Numbered from the stretch's first letter, positions 27,835 through 36,997 are shown. The stretch is DNA of 64,000 nucleotides from Oceanobacillus senegalensis (GCF_900176885.1 NZ_LT839648.1:2298765-2362764); one strand, 5' to 3'. Program-made: numbers and translations. The notes: generated by a model not told the origin, from the letters alone.

Positions 27835-28627
27835 GTTGCACCTCTCCCTTCACTATTTTCGTTCCGACCACTTTTCCATTTAAATATTCCTTCAAATCTT
27901 CAGGGGCTAAACCATTAATAATAACCGTTTCTTTAACACCACCTGACAGTGCGTTAATAGCTGAGCGAACTTTTGGAATCATCCCTCCATATATCACACC
28001 AGACTCAATCATCGAATCGATTTTGTCTTTCGTTAATTTCGAATGAATGACTTGTTTATCTTCTATTGTTTCCATCACGCCTGGGATATCACTAACAAAA
28101 ATCAGCCTTCCCTTTGTAGCACTTGCCACAGCTGCCGCAGCCATATCACCGTTAATGTTATAGCGCACACCTGATCCATCAATCCCAATAGGAGATACAA
28201 CTGGAATCCCATCATTATTCATAATTAGGTTAAGCCAGTTTTCATTCACCTTCTTCACCTTACCAACGAACCCTAATTTTCCTGAAGAATCAACTGGCTC
28301 AGCCTCCAGTAATGATCCATCGACACCACTCATACCAAAGGCTGTTCCTCCAGCTTTCGTAATTTTTGTAACAATTCTTTTATTAATCGTTCCACTCATT
28401 ACCATCTCCGCAATTTTTAGAACTTCTTCCGTTGTCACTCGTAACCCTTCAACAAATGGACTTTCAACTTGGGCCTGTTTCAGAGCTTGATTGATTTCAG
28501 GTCCCCCGCCATGAACTATTATTGGATTACAAATTTCGGATTGCTTTAGTTCATAAATAGACTGGAAAAAGCTATCAGGCAACTTCTCCATGACACTTCC
28601 GCCAATTTTTAATACAACCGTATCCAT
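27827..28627 (-). CDS. argB: Acetylglutamate kinase
   Basis: This enzyme phosphorylates N-acetylglutamate, the second step of acetylated arginine synthesis. The 266-residue amino acid kinase fold has VVLKIGGSVMEKL at the N-terminus, PIIVHGGGPEINQALKQ for substrate and ATP binding, NINGDMAAAAVASATK and FVSDIPGVM in the C-lobe, and ends near VIYGGMIPKVRSAINAL. The ATG at 28627 is chosen: GAGGTGAGGAG lies directly upstream, while the in-frame ATG at 28657 lies inside argJ. It starts 10 nt after the argJ stop and overlaps argD by 8 nt. Confidence 0.94.
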   Translation of the reverse strand: MDTVVLKIGGSVMEKLPDSFFQSIYELKQSEICNPIIVHGGGPEINQALKQAQVESPFVEGLRVTTEEVLKIAEMVMSGTINKRIVTKITKAGGTAFGMSGVDGSLLEAEPVDSSGKLGFVGKVKKVNENWLNLIMNNDGIPVVSPIGIDGSGVRYNINGDMAAAAVASATKGRLIFVSDIPGVMETIEDKQVIHSKLTKDKIDSMIESGVIYGGMIPKVRSAINALSGGVKETVIINGLAPEDLKEYLNGKVVGTKIVKGEVQHA

Positions 28628-28637
28628 TCTCCTCACC

Positions 28638-29864
28638 TCACGTACGATATGAAGCATTTATTTTTACGTAATCATAAGTCAAATCGCAGCCCCAAGCTGT
28701 TGCTTGATGACTACCATTTTTCAAGTCAATATGAATGACTACTGTCTCCTCTTGTAAGTATTCACTCGCTTCCGATTCATCAAAGTAGGCGACATGACCC
28801 TCCTTAACAACCTCGATATCTCCAATCGAAATACAAATTTTGTCCGTTTCAATAGGCTGTTCACTATATCCAACTGCACATACAATCCGTCCCCAATTTG
28901 GATCTGCACCGTATATGGCTGTTTTTACTAAGTTAGAAGAAATAACAGCTTTCGATACTTGTTTTGCTGCAATTTCAGATGGAGCACCAATTGTATTCAC
29001 TTCAACCAACTTTGTTGCGCCTTCCCCATCTCTAGCTATTTTCTTTGCTAGCTCTTCACTAACTAATTTCAGTGCATTCACAAACTGATCCCATTGTGCA
29101 TGGTTTTCATTTAAAAGATTGTTTTCTTGCTTGCCATTAGCTAATACAAGCACCATATCATTCGTACTAGAATCGCCATCCACTGTGATCATATTAAAAG
29201 ATTGATCAGTAATTTCTCTTAGCGCGTGTTGCAGGCTATTGGGATCAACTGCAGCATCTGTTGTCATAAATCCAAGCATGGTAGCCATATTCGGATGAAT
29301 CATTCCAGATCCCTTAGCAGCACCACCAATCGTAATCGTTTTCCCATCAATTTCTGTTTGTACCGCAACATGTTTCGTAACCATATCTGTTGTTAAAATC
29401 GCCTGTTCAAAGTTTTCGGCAGAATGTAATTTATCATTTCCCATGGATTGCATTCCTTTGTGGATCTTTTCCATAGGTAGCATTTCACCAATAATTCCTG
29501 TCGATGCAACAGCAACATGATCTGTGTGAACATTCATTTTTTCTGCTGCCATCTTTTGCATTTCCAGGGCGTCCTTTATCCCTTGTTCTCCAGTAAAGGA
29601 ATTAGCATTTGCGGAATTAACAACAATGGTCTGAATTAAATGTTCTTTTTCTAAACTTTTTTTCGTTACTTGGAGTGGTGCGGCCTGGAATGCATTCAAT
29701 GTATAAACACCTGCCGCAGCTGCTGGAACATCGGAATGAAGCCAGCCAAAATCTAATCTTCTTTTTCTTAATCCACAATGAACGCCACCTGCTGTAAATC
29801 CTTTTGGACTAGTAACATGCCCATTTTTGAGAAGTTGGGTTGTCTTTTCTTTTGTAATCATCAA
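28638..29864 (-). CDS. argJ: Bifunctional ornithine acetyltransferase / N-acetylglutamate synthase
   Basis: ArgJ recycles the acetyl group from N-acetylornithine to glutamate and can also start the pathway from acetyl-CoA. It is made as a precursor that cuts itself before a Thr nucleophile. The 408-residue product shows GFTAGGVHCGLRKRRLD, VVNSANANSFTG, ASTGIIGEMLPM, the self-cleavage site KGSGMIHPNMATMLGF (Thr of MATML), and GDSSTNDMVLVLANG. The length matches full ArgJ. It lies between argC and argB with short gaps. Confidence 0.95.
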   Translation of the reverse strand: MMITKEKTTQLLKNGHVTSPKGFTAGGVHCGLRKRRLDFGWLHSDVPAAAAGVYTLNAFQAAPLQVTKKSLEKEHLIQTIVVNSANANSFTGEQGIKDALEMQKMAAEKMNVHTDHVAVASTGIIGEMLPMEKIHKGMQSMGNDKLHSAENFEQAILTTDMVTKHVAVQTEIDGKTITIGGAAKGSGMIHPNMATMLGFMTTDAAVDPNSLQHALREITDQSFNMITVDGDSSTNDMVLVLANGKQENNLLNENHAQWDQFVNALKLVSEELAKKIARDGEGATKLVEVNTIGAPSEIAAKQVSKAVISSNLVKTAIYGADPNWGRIVCAVGYSEQPIETDKICISIGDIEVVKEGHVAYFDESEASEYLQEETVVIHIDLKNGSHQATAWGCDLTYDYVKINASYRT

Positions 29865-29881
29865 CTTGCTTCACCCTTCCA

Positions 29882-30922
29882 TTATGGATAAATTGGGATT
29901 TGATAAAGCCCGTGTTCTTCATCCCAGCCATTCATAAGATTTGCATTCTGTATCGCCTGCCCTGCCGCTCCTTTTACTAAATTATCAATAGCAGACACAA
30001 CGATTAATTGATTTGTTCTTTCATCAACATGTAAGCCTATATCACAAAAATTACTTCCATATACTTCCTTCGTTGTTGGAAAACTACCTGCTTCTACGAT
30101 TCGAATAAATGGGTGTGATTCATAATAAAATTGGTACATATTAATCACTTCGGCTGTTGTCATCTCTTTTTCCAAACGTCCATACATCGTACAAATCAAG
30201 CCACGTGTCATTGGAATCAGATGGGTTGTAAATGTTGTAGTTACCGGTTTATTTGCAATACCAGATAAGTACTGATCAATCTCTGGGATATGCTGATGCA
30301 TACCAATCTTATACGGTTTCACATTTTCGTTCGTTCCCGAATAATGAGTCATTGGAGATTGTTTTCCACCTGCACCGGAAACGCCCGTTTTCCCATCAAT
30401 AATAATAGTTTCTGTCGATATGATACGATGTTCAACTGCTGGAATCATCCCAAGTAAAGCCGAAGTTGGGAAACACCCTGGGTTTGAGAGGATTTTTGCA
30501 TTTTTAATTTGTTCTTTATAAATCTCCGACAATCCATAAACGGCTTCATCCAATGTTGCTTGAGGTGCAGCATCTTTTTTGTACCATTTTTCATATTGTT
30601 CTTGTGATGATAGTCGCAAATCACCGGACAAATCAATACATTGTAAATGTGATTCCTGAAATTTTGGTACCAAATCCTTCGCGACTCCGGCTGGAGTTGC
30701 TAAAAAAACAATATCCACTTCTTCTTTTAATCTCTCAATATCTAATTCTTCCATTGGATTGTTAAAAAATTTAGTTAAATGTGGATAAATAGTTGCAATT
30801 TGTTCACCGTGCTGAGAATGAGAAATAATTTGTTTTACATGCATAAATTCATGCGTTTGAAGTAACCGAATTAATTCAATAGCACCATAACCCGTTCCAC
30901 CTATAATCGCTACATTCTTCAA
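29882..30922 (-). CDS. argC: N-acetyl-gamma-glutamyl-phosphate reductase
   Basis: This NADPH-dependent reductase carries out the third step of arginine synthesis. The 346-residue product has the dinucleotide loop AIIGGTGYGAIELIRLL at the N-terminus, the catalytic Cys in ILSNPGCFPTSALLG, and KTGVSGAGGKQSP. The TTG at 30922 is preferred over the in-frame ATG at 30958: AGGAAG lies 8 nt upstream of the TTG, the product then begins at the Rossmann strand, and the promoter -10 (30960-30965) would place the ATG at or before the transcript start. It is the first gene of the arg-car operon. Confidence 0.93.
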   Translation of the reverse strand: MKNVAIIGGTGYGAIELIRLLQTHEFMHVKQIISHSQHGEQIATIYPHLTKFFNNPMEELDIERLKEEVDIVFLATPAGVAKDLVPKFQESHLQCIDLSGDLRLSSQEQYEKWYKKDAAPQATLDEAVYGLSEIYKEQIKNAKILSNPGCFPTSALLGMIPAVEHRIISTETIIIDGKTGVSGAGGKQSPMTHYSGTNENVKPYKIGMHQHIPEIDQYLSGIANKPVTTTFTTHLIPMTRGLICTMYGRLEKEMTTAEVINMYQFYYESHPFIRIVEAGSFPTTKEVYGSNFCDIGLHVDERTNQLIVVSAIDNLVKGAAGQAIQNANLMNGWDEEHGLYQIPIYP

Positions 30923-30959
30923 TGTTTTTACTTCCTTTCGATTTTTTGAATTATTCATT

Positions 30960-31024
30960 ATTATAGATTTATATAACTATTTATGCAAGTATATTTATAA
31001 AAAAAAATTTATATTTATGCATTA
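30960..31024 (-). promoter_or_regulatory. Promoter and ArgR-type operator of the arg-car operon
   Basis: On the minus strand TTGCAT (30988-30983) and TATAAT (30965-30960) are 17 bp apart. Two AT-rich TGCATAAATA-type boxes, at about 31006-31024 and 30971-30990, resemble Bacillus ARG boxes, and the second overlaps the -35. Repression by an ArgR/AhrC-type regulator with arginine follows by analogy with B. subtilis argC. Confidence 0.78.
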
Positions 31025-31030
31025 AAATTC

Positions 31031-31081
31031 TAAAAAACGATTCTTTTGTTTCGATTGTTTAAATCAAAACAAAAGAATCGT
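31031..31081 (-). terminator. Terminator of the alpha/beta-hydrolase gene
   Basis: A stem of about 19 bp (acgattcttttgttt... / ...aaacaaaagaatcgt) followed on the minus strand by TTTTTTAG. It lies 5 nt past the stop codon. Confidence 0.87.
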
Positions 31082-31085
31082 CTGT

Positions 31086-32039
31086 TTACTGAACATATTT
31101 ATTTAAAAAGCTAGTCAACTTATTCATATACATCTTAGGCTTAAGAACAATGGATTCACCATGACTCGCACCTTCTACAAGCAATAGCTCTGTTTCACTT
31201 TTCGTATGTTCCACTAATCTCTTTGTCATGGCTGTAGGAACAAATGTATCATCACTCCCGTGAATGTATAAAATAGGGACCTCTGCTTTTTTCACTTGTT
31301 TTAAAGCAGACGCTTCTTTGAAGTTATAACCTGCCTTCCAGTCAGTAACAAGCCCTGTTGTTGGCAAAATCGGAATTTCCGGCAGTTTAAACATCCGATT
31401 AAGTTGATAAGCAAATAAATCATAGACATTAGAATAGGGACTGTCCGCAACTATTGCTTTTACATTTGCTGGAAGTTCTTCTCCACTAGCCATTAACACT
31501 GTAGCTGCTCCCATCGATACACCGTGAAGAACAATTTCCGTATCTTCTCCCAGCTCATCAATGATACGATTGACCCAATCAATTAAATCTAAGCGATCAT
31601 GCCATCCAAAACCAATATAATCTCCTTCACTTTCTCCATGACCTCTCATATCGGCAGTAAACATATTATATCCTAGGTCTTTATAATAGTATTGTCCAAA
31701 TAACCCCATATCACTAGCACGTCCCAAATAACCATGAGCGAATACTACGGTTTTATTTGTCGGCTCTTTCGCTTCAAGGAAATAACCCTTTAAGGTAAGA
31801 CCATCAAAAGATGTTAATTCCCATTCCTCAAAGTCTTGATTTCTCACCCAATCACGCCAGCTACCTGCAGTGAAAACTTCCATGGCCTCAGCTGACACTT
31901 CTAAATCTTTATTTCCATTTAAGAAATCTTTTACATTTCTTTCTATTGCTAAATCATATAAATAATAGCCAATAGCAAAATTAGCTACTGCTAAGATAAT
32001 AATTAAACCAACAAAAATCCGCAACCATAATTTCTTCAC
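31086..32039 (-). CDS. Membrane-anchored alpha/beta hydrolase (YqkD-like)
   Basis: A 317-residue serine hydrolase with one N-terminal membrane helix (about residues 5-27), which probably places the enzyme on the outer face of the membrane. Visible are the oxyanion region FAHGYLGRASDM, DMRGHGESEGDYIGFGW, the nucleophile elbow GVSMGAA, and the late LYIHGSDDTFVP and ASHGES, which supply Asp and His. The architecture matches B. subtilis YqkD and related lipase/peptidase-like proteins. The substrate is unknown. It is monocistronic. Confidence 0.85.
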   Translation of the reverse strand: MKKLWLRIFVGLIIILAVANFAIGYYLYDLAIERNVKDFLNGNKDLEVSAEAMEVFTAGSWRDWVRNQDFEEWELTSFDGLTLKGYFLEAKEPTNKTVVFAHGYLGRASDMGLFGQYYYKDLGYNMFTADMRGHGESEGDYIGFGWHDRLDLIDWVNRIIDELGEDTEIVLHGVSMGAATVLMASGEELPANVKAIVADSPYSNVYDLFAYQLNRMFKLPEIPILPTTGLVTDWKAGYNFKEASALKQVKKAEVPILYIHGSDDTFVPTAMTKRLVEHTKSETELLLVEGASHGESIVLKPKMYMNKLTSFLNKYVQ

Positions 32040-32114
32040 TAATCAGTCCCCTTTCTCTTCCCACTCTCTAGTTCTATTATACTAGAATTAAAGTCTAGTA
32101 AAAGGCAATAACGG

Positions 32115-32339
32115 ATGGTAGTTTATTACAATTCTACTCTTTCCTTTTTGTTCGTTTTACTTATAGTTGGAACCTTTGACTTTTTAGTACAACGAATTTT
32201 TAAATTTTATTATTATGTTTTTACTGTCCTAACGAAAAAAATACCTCAAAGCGTAGAAAACAGCTATGAGGTACAGTATTTTGCCTGTATTACGGTATGG
32301 CTGACCGCTTTCTACTTGATAATAAAGTACTTAAAGTAA
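32115..32339 (+). CDS. Doubtful 74-aa membrane ORF
   Basis: A 74-residue frame (MVVYYNSTLSFLFVLL...) could encode two membrane helices. Against it, there is no clear ribosome site, its last 50 bp run antisense into the CtaG-like gene, and it contains the hairpin that looks like that gene's terminator. It may be chance in AT-rich DNA. Confidence 0.25.
   Translation: MVVYYNSTLSFLFVLLIVGTFDFLVQRIFKFYYYVFTVLTKKIPQSVENSYEVQYFACITVWLTAFYLIIKYLK
32235..32273 (-). terminator. Terminator of the CtaG-like gene
   Basis: tacctca / tgaggta stem, extended by a gc/gc pair, with ATTTTTTT following on the minus strand. Confidence 0.75.
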
Positions 32340-33108
32340 AAATAACTACCTGACTTATTAATAGATAGATTCCGCCAGTTTTCTGCTCTTGGACCGGGTC
32401 AAAAGGTAATAAAGATTGATAGAATTCCGGTGTCAGGTATTCTGCATCTGGTAAACAGACAATGATGGACGACATGAAAAGGTCGATATCCGTATAAAGC
32501 GAATATAGCCCTACATTTGCTGCCAAGAGAATGGCACCATATGGTATGAATAGAATAATATGAACGAGTCCATATAGCCATCTGCGTTTACCAAATAGTC
32601 TATTCGGCCTTATTAATGGGATCCAGACTAAAATAGCAGCAATGAAAAGTACCAGCATGGCTAGGTAATTTAAAAATAGATCCAATCTTATAGAATTAAA
32701 TACAAACGGGATGTGGTATACGTAAAATAGAACGTAAAATAAACTAACAGCTATTATAGGTTTTGTAATGATTGCAATGATTTTTTCAACAATAGCCTTT
32801 TTGCGTATTCGTTCGATAATTTCCATTTTAAATCCAATGATTAACAATGGTGGCGCAATCAATAACAAGAGGACGAGTTGTATTATATGAGTACTAAATT
32901 TGATTCTTCCAATGATGTTTAATGGACTACCCAAAGAAACATATACAGCAAGTATCCCTGCTAAAAATGCAATGATTCGCCATATGGAATGATGTTTCGA
33001 TGACGGTAACAGAAAAAAGTAAATAATGACCGCAAATGCAGTGTAGATAAAAATGCCACCATTCCATAATGTTGAAGCATGAAATTCATCTAAAATAATT
33101 TCTAACAT
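32290..33108 (-). CDS. Cytochrome c oxidase assembly factor CtaG-like (caa3_CtaG family)
   Basis: A 272-residue integral membrane protein with about seven helices. Features of the Bacillus CtaG family are FSTHIIQLVLLLLIAPPLLIIG with a conserved His and Gln, YHIPFVFN, and a conserved C-terminal helix. Family members are needed for formation of the CuA/CuB sites of caa3-type oxidase. No oxidase genes lie nearby, so the link is by family only. The ATG follows GGTGGGG. Confidence 0.78.
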   Translation of the reverse strand: MLEIILDEFHASTLWNGGIFIYTAFAVIIYFFLLPSSKHHSIWRIIAFLAGILAVYVSLGSPLNIIGRIKFSTHIIQLVLLLLIAPPLLIIGFKMEIIERIRKKAIVEKIIAIITKPIIAVSLFYVLFYVYHIPFVFNSIRLDLFLNYLAMLVLFIAAILVWIPLIRPNRLFGKRRWLYGLVHIILFIPYGAILLAANVGLYSLYTDIDLFMSSIIVCLPDAEYLTPEFYQSLLPFDPVQEQKTGGIYLLISQVVIFTLSTLLSSRKRSAIP

Positions 33109-33421
33109 GTCCCCACCAACTTCCTAATCGTTAGAACTTCTTCATAAGCGTTATTCAAAAAAGGAGGTTCGAAAACGTACCTTTAGAACCATCTCTATTA
33201 AGTATACAAGATTAGAAAGCCGTGTATCGCACCCAGATATAACAATATATTGACAATATATTAGAAAATATTTGTTCCAATTAATTGGTGCATGTAATTT
33301 CCACTCCGACCAGTCACCTTTAGAACGCCCCCCATGCTCCAACATAGCAACAATAGATATATATCGCATTTTCTCTCCCATTTCCATATCAATTTAATGA
33401 TGCATTTCAACCTACAATCAT
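33109..33421. other. Intergenic region without a supported gene
   Basis: AT-rich spacer. It contains two copies of acctttagaac (near 33179 and 33318) and an isolated GGAGG, but no frame with a good start. A 78-codon minus-strand frame here lacks a ribosome site and a recognisable pattern. Confidence 0.4.
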
Positions 33422-33934
33422 CTAGCTAACATCCATATACTTTAAAATAACACTCCAGGCCTCAACCTTTTCTGCAAAGCTTTTGTTATACCTTCCTGGG
33501 ATAGGGCTTGTGGAGGGTAATTTTTTTACATGAACGTGAAGAAGTTCATGCATATCGAAATTTTTCCTAAATGTTTCATAGGATTTAGTTCCATTACATG
33601 CAATCAACCTTATGGAAGGATGCGCTTTGATTAAGCCAACAATATCATTCGGAACATCTTCTTTTATATCTGCATCCAAACTACCTTCTCGGAAACAAGC
33701 ACCAATCGAATCCCAAAGCGCAATTTTATGTTTTTTAATAAATTCCACTTTCCTACCATAATCTTCAATAGGATCCTCTTGAAACAATTCAAATAGAATA
33801 GGCCAAAAATGATTTCGGGGATTTCCATAATACTGCTTTTTCTCAATTGATTGAACGCTTGGCATAGAACCAAGGATAAGGACTTTAGGAACATCAGGAA
33901 GCACAGGTGGAAAAGAATAGATTTTTTCACTCAT
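33422..33934 (-). CDS. DNA-deoxyinosine glycosylase-type uracil-DNA glycosylase family protein
   Basis: A 170-residue single-domain protein of the uracil-DNA glycosylase superfamily, family 6 type, which removes hypoxanthine from DNA. Motif A appears as LILGSMPSVQSIEKKQYYG followed by NPRNHFWPILFELF. A central KIALWDSIGACFREGSLDADIK block and a late LPSTSPIPGRYN block correspond to the DNA-intercalating loop region. The length matches the family. Activity is inferred from family membership. Confidence 0.85.
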   Translation of the reverse strand: MSEKIYSFPPVLPDVPKVLILGSMPSVQSIEKKQYYGNPRNHFWPILFELFQEDPIEDYGRKVEFIKKHKIALWDSIGACFREGSLDADIKEDVPNDIVGLIKAHPSIRLIACNGTKSYETFRKNFDMHELLHVHVKKLPSTSPIPGRYNKSFAEKVEAWSVILKYMDVS

Positions 33935-34064
33935 CGTACTAATTCTCCTTCATATATTTATTCCCAACTTTAATTGCTACTTCTTAATAACTATTAATAA
34001 TATGTATCTGTAAAATGAGTTTAAAGAAAATGTATTTTCAATAAAAATGTATAACAAAACGTGA

Positions 34065-34100
34065 AAAACAGACAGAAAAAAATAAATTTCTGTCTGTTTT
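34065..34100. terminator. Terminator downstream of the pyridoxamine kinase-like gene
   Basis: Perfect 14-bp stem (aaaacagacagaaa / tttctgtctgtttt) with an 8-nt loop. Confidence 0.78.
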
Positions 34101-34174
34101 ATAAATATCCAATAAATTATTTACGAGATTTTCCATTATGATAAGTAAGCAAACTCTAATGACCGAACTTTTTC

Positions 34175-35023
34175 TTATAATAACATTCGCAAATATTTTT
34201 CGAAATGAATCCCTTCAATTGTAGGTATTTGCTCCAGGGAAGTATCATTGATAGCAGTTGTCAGAAATTCCTCTGCTAACCGGACAGATTTATCCAGGTC
34301 GTCTCCACGCAACAACCCCCCCATAATGATAGATGCAAATAAATCACCAGTACCAGAATAACTTTTTCCATTATAATCCATCGCATTAAAAAAGGTTTTA
34401 TCACCGTCCAAATATATATTACCAATTAAATGCTTATCTGCATCCATTGACGTTGGATTCACTCCCGTAATAATCACTTTAGCTCCTGTTTTATGTTGCA
34501 AAGTATGTCCAGCCTCTTCCAACGCATGAAAATAATCTGTTTCGTTTGAATAGCTATGTAATTTTTCATAAGATAATCCGGTTAATAAACAACACTCCGT
34601 AACATTTGGAGTAATCACATCTGCACACTTCACCAATTCCTTCATTTGTTCTAGCAATGCACCGGTGAATATTTTATAGACTTCTCCATTATCTCCCATT
34701 ACCGGATCAACCAGTAAAGTTGTTTCTTTTGTATAAAATTCATCTAAAAAATGAAAGATATTTTCAATTTGTTCTCGTCCCATAACGAAACCGGTTAGAA
34801 TTCCATCAAAAGATTCTTGTTGTTTGCTCCATTCCTCCATGAAATATTTCATTTTTGATGTCAAATCTTCATAGTAAAAACTCGGATATTCGGTTTGCGC
34901 AGACAAAACCGCAGTAGGTAAAGGACATGCCTGCACACCCATTACCGACAAGACCGGAATCGCTGCAGTTAATGAACATTTTCCAAAAGATGATAAATCT
35001 TCTATGACAGCAACTTTTTTCAT
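34175..35023 (-). CDS. Pyridoxal/pyridoxamine kinase (PdxY-like)
   Basis: This PfkB/ribokinase-superfamily kinase phosphorylates B6 vitamers. The 282-residue product starts VAVIEDLSSFGKCSLTAAIPVLSVMGVQACPLPTA-like, the typical substrate-binding opening of PdxK/PdxY enzymes. It continues with LLVDPVMGDNGEVYKIFT, ADVITPNVTECCLLTG, and the anion-hole motif YSGTGDLFASIIMGGLLRGD, with the catalytic Asp in GTGD. It is divergent from an ECF S-component gene, supporting a vitamin B6 salvage pair. A second B6 kinase gene of a different subfamily (ThiD-like PdxK) lies at 58.4 kb. Confidence 0.85.
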   Translation of the reverse strand: MKKVAVIEDLSSFGKCSLTAAIPVLSVMGVQACPLPTAVLSAQTEYPSFYYEDLTSKMKYFMEEWSKQQESFDGILTGFVMGREQIENIFHFLDEFYTKETTLLVDPVMGDNGEVYKIFTGALLEQMKELVKCADVITPNVTECCLLTGLSYEKLHSYSNETDYFHALEEAGHTLQHKTGAKVIITGVNPTSMDADKHLIGNIYLDGDKTFFNAMDYNGKSYSGTGDLFASIIMGGLLRGDDLDKSVRLAEEFLTTAINDTSLEQIPTIEGIHFEKYLRMLL

Positions 35024-35245
35024 ACTAACCTCCCATTAATCTATCCCCTTGAACTTTATCCATTTTACCACAAAAAAAAAAGGATGGTTAAAAGGATTAT
35101 AGAAGGCTCACTCCTGCACAAAAAATCCATCTATGAATCGTCCGCCAACTGACCCCATTCTTTTTTATTAAATTGACACTTTTAATGGTATCAATCTTTT
35201 GATAAAGTCATTTATAAATTCAAATCGTTAGGAAGGTTTATAGAT

Positions 35246-35785
35246 ATGTCGAATACGCAAAGTTATTCCAAGCCACATCAAAAAACGTTTGATTTAATTC
35301 TTACATCTATGTTAATTGCACTAGTTTTCGTTTCTACCGTTTTTCTGAATATTAGGCTACCAATTGCAGCAAATGGTGGGTTAGTTCATCTGGGAACAGC
35401 CATGCTTTTTATTGCATCTATTTTATTCGGTCCTAAAAAGGGAGCACTTGCTGGTGCAATAGGAATGGGGTTATTTGATTTAATTGGAGGTTGGGTGTTA
35501 TGGACACCAATAACTATAGTCTCCCGTGGGTTACAAGGATATATCGTCGGTAAAATCGCTTGGTCAAGCGGTCGCAAAGGTACTAGTATTGCTTTCAATT
35601 TAATCGCAACGATCATTTCGATTCCTTTTATGGTAGCTGTATATTACATTGGGGAAAGCATACTCTATGGTAATTGGATCATGCCCTTAGCTTCGATTCC
35701 TGGTGATCTTGTTCAAAACATATTAGGAATTATTATTGCCATACCGGCTTGTGTTGTTTTAAAAAGAGTATCTTATTTTAAATAG
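35246..35785 (+). CDS. ECF transporter S component, candidate vitamin B6 (PdxU2-like)
   Basis: A 179-residue membrane protein with five to six helices of the ECF-type S-component family (COG4720/DUF1393-like). LVHLGTAMLFIASILFGPKKGALAGAIGMGLFD is the typical helix 2-3 region, and ISRGLQGYIVGK-like (VSRGLQGYIVGKIAW) the middle loop. S components bind the vitamin and use shared EcfA/EcfT units, which are not in this window. The divergent neighbour is a pyridoxine-type kinase. That pairing is the reason to suggest a pyridoxine/pyridoxal substrate, which is an inference only. Confidence 0.78.
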   Translation: MSNTQSYSKPHQKTFDLILTSMLIALVFVSTVFLNIRLPIAANGGLVHLGTAMLFIASILFGPKKGALAGAIGMGLFDLIGGWVLWTPITIVSRGLQGYIVGKIAWSSGRKGTSIAFNLIATIISIPFMVAVYYIGESILYGNWIMPLASIPGDLVQNILGIIIAIPACVVLKRVSYFK

Positions 35786-35842
35786 GAACCATAAGCGCTA
35801 AACTTAATAAGGGTATTTCTAACTATTTCTCATGAAAGAAAA

Positions 35843-35873
35843 TAGAGTTCCAGAAACATATTCTGAAACTCTA
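35843..35873. terminator. Bidirectional terminator after the ECF S gene
   Basis: Stem tagagttccagaa / ttctgaaactcta (one G-U pair), with flanking gaaag/ctttc, between convergent genes. Confidence 0.75.
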
Positions 35874-35903
35874 TCTTTCTAATTTTCTATTTTTCGAAAC
35901 CAT

Positions 35904-36392
35904 TTAAGCTTCCTGATCACTTTGTTTTTTAAATGGGAGCTTTCTCTTTATTATTTTCACCATTTCCCTATACTTTTCTTTAACGATATCTGTACGACTC
36001 TTTATATAGTTTGCTGTTTTATTCCAATGAGGTTGTATCTTTTCCCACATTTCTAGACACTTCTTATTAACAGGAGGATATCTATAAAGCTTCACTAATA
36101 AATCCGCCACTACTACAAAAAACCATGTGGCAATATATGCATAACCAATAATGAGTAAAACAGCAACCCAATCAGCTGCCGCAAATTGTGATTTCAAATA
36201 AGAAAACGCATTACCGCTTTCCCTCTGTGCCGTGTATACCAATGATACCAATGGCAATAAAAGTGGTAATATGATTGCCGGTGCAGCAAATCCACTAAAT
36301 CTTCTAATCACCCAATATACAAGACCGCTTACTAAAATAAGTGCTAGTAAAACAATGAAGAAAATCAAAAAGCCTCCTGATAGACTTTCCAA
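35904..36392 (-). CDS. Membrane protein of unknown function, 162 aa
   Basis: It has three hydrophobic segments (about residues 8-28, 36-52 and 74-100), then a basic, helix-prone cytoplasmic tail rich in Lys/Arg. I do not recognise the family. The start is TTG with GGGGGG 7-8 nt upstream. It is transcribed alone, convergent with the ECF S gene. Confidence 0.6.
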   Translation of the reverse strand: MESLSGGFLIFFIVLLALILVSGLVYWVIRRFSGFAAPAIILPLLLPLVSLVYTAQRESGNAFSYLKSQFAAADWVAVLLIIGYAYIATWFFVVVADLLVKLYRYPPVNKKCLEMWEKIQPHWNKTANYIKSRTDIVKEKYREMVKIIKRKLPFKKQSDQEA

Positions 36393-36785
36393 TTCCTATC
36401 CCCCCTCTCTAACAATTAAATTCAAATGATGTTTATATTATATATTTCGGTATAAAACACTATCATCCTTCTTTAAAATGAAATTTATCATATTTTTAAG
36501 ACTTTTGAATTTGTTAAACCGCCCTTTATAAAAAGTTGTATTTGCTCGCTCTTTAGCGAATGTATTTCTTATACTTAGTACTTTAATTTTATGCTTTCCT
36601 AGCCTGATTAAAAACCAACTATCGGTAGTATATACTAAACATTATGCTTTTGAGCTTTGAAATATGTTAAACATGAAACCGAAAATATCGATAAAAGTGA
36701 CAGCACTACACAGCCAGACGTATACTTTAGCAGCAGTAGTTACAGACAGATGAAATAAAAGTAAACTTGCAGGAGTTGAAGCGAC

Positions 36786-36934
36786 CCAGTCGGTCTGGAG
36801 AGGTTATTTTTGCATGAATTGGTGAGATAATTTTCCTTAGCCTGCCAATGCCAAGTATATTATCTTTTATCGGAATGGCTTTAGTGATAGTAGGAATAGT
36901 ATTGCATAGTGTTACGTCTTCTTTCGTAACCTAG
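36786..36934 (+). pseudogene. Possible remnant of a membrane transporter gene
   Basis: A reading frame crossed by one TGA (36815-36817) continues IGEIIFLSLPMPSILSFIGM and then ALVIVGIVLHSVTSSFVT before a TAG at 36932. The helix after a GE motif recalls the last helix of EamA-type drug/metabolite transporters. No start or ribosome site is present. The rest of the 640-bp gap from 36393 to 36997 shows no gene. Confidence 0.25.
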
Positions 36935-36997
36935 GGAATAGCAATAGCGATGACGAAAGCATCTGGAGAAAACTACTAAACTATCTGTTATCCATAC

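Noticed and set aside
33151-33387. 78-codon minus-strand open frame
   Set aside because: No ribosome site, no recognisable pattern, and it ends in a random-looking basic/aromatic mix. Likely chance.
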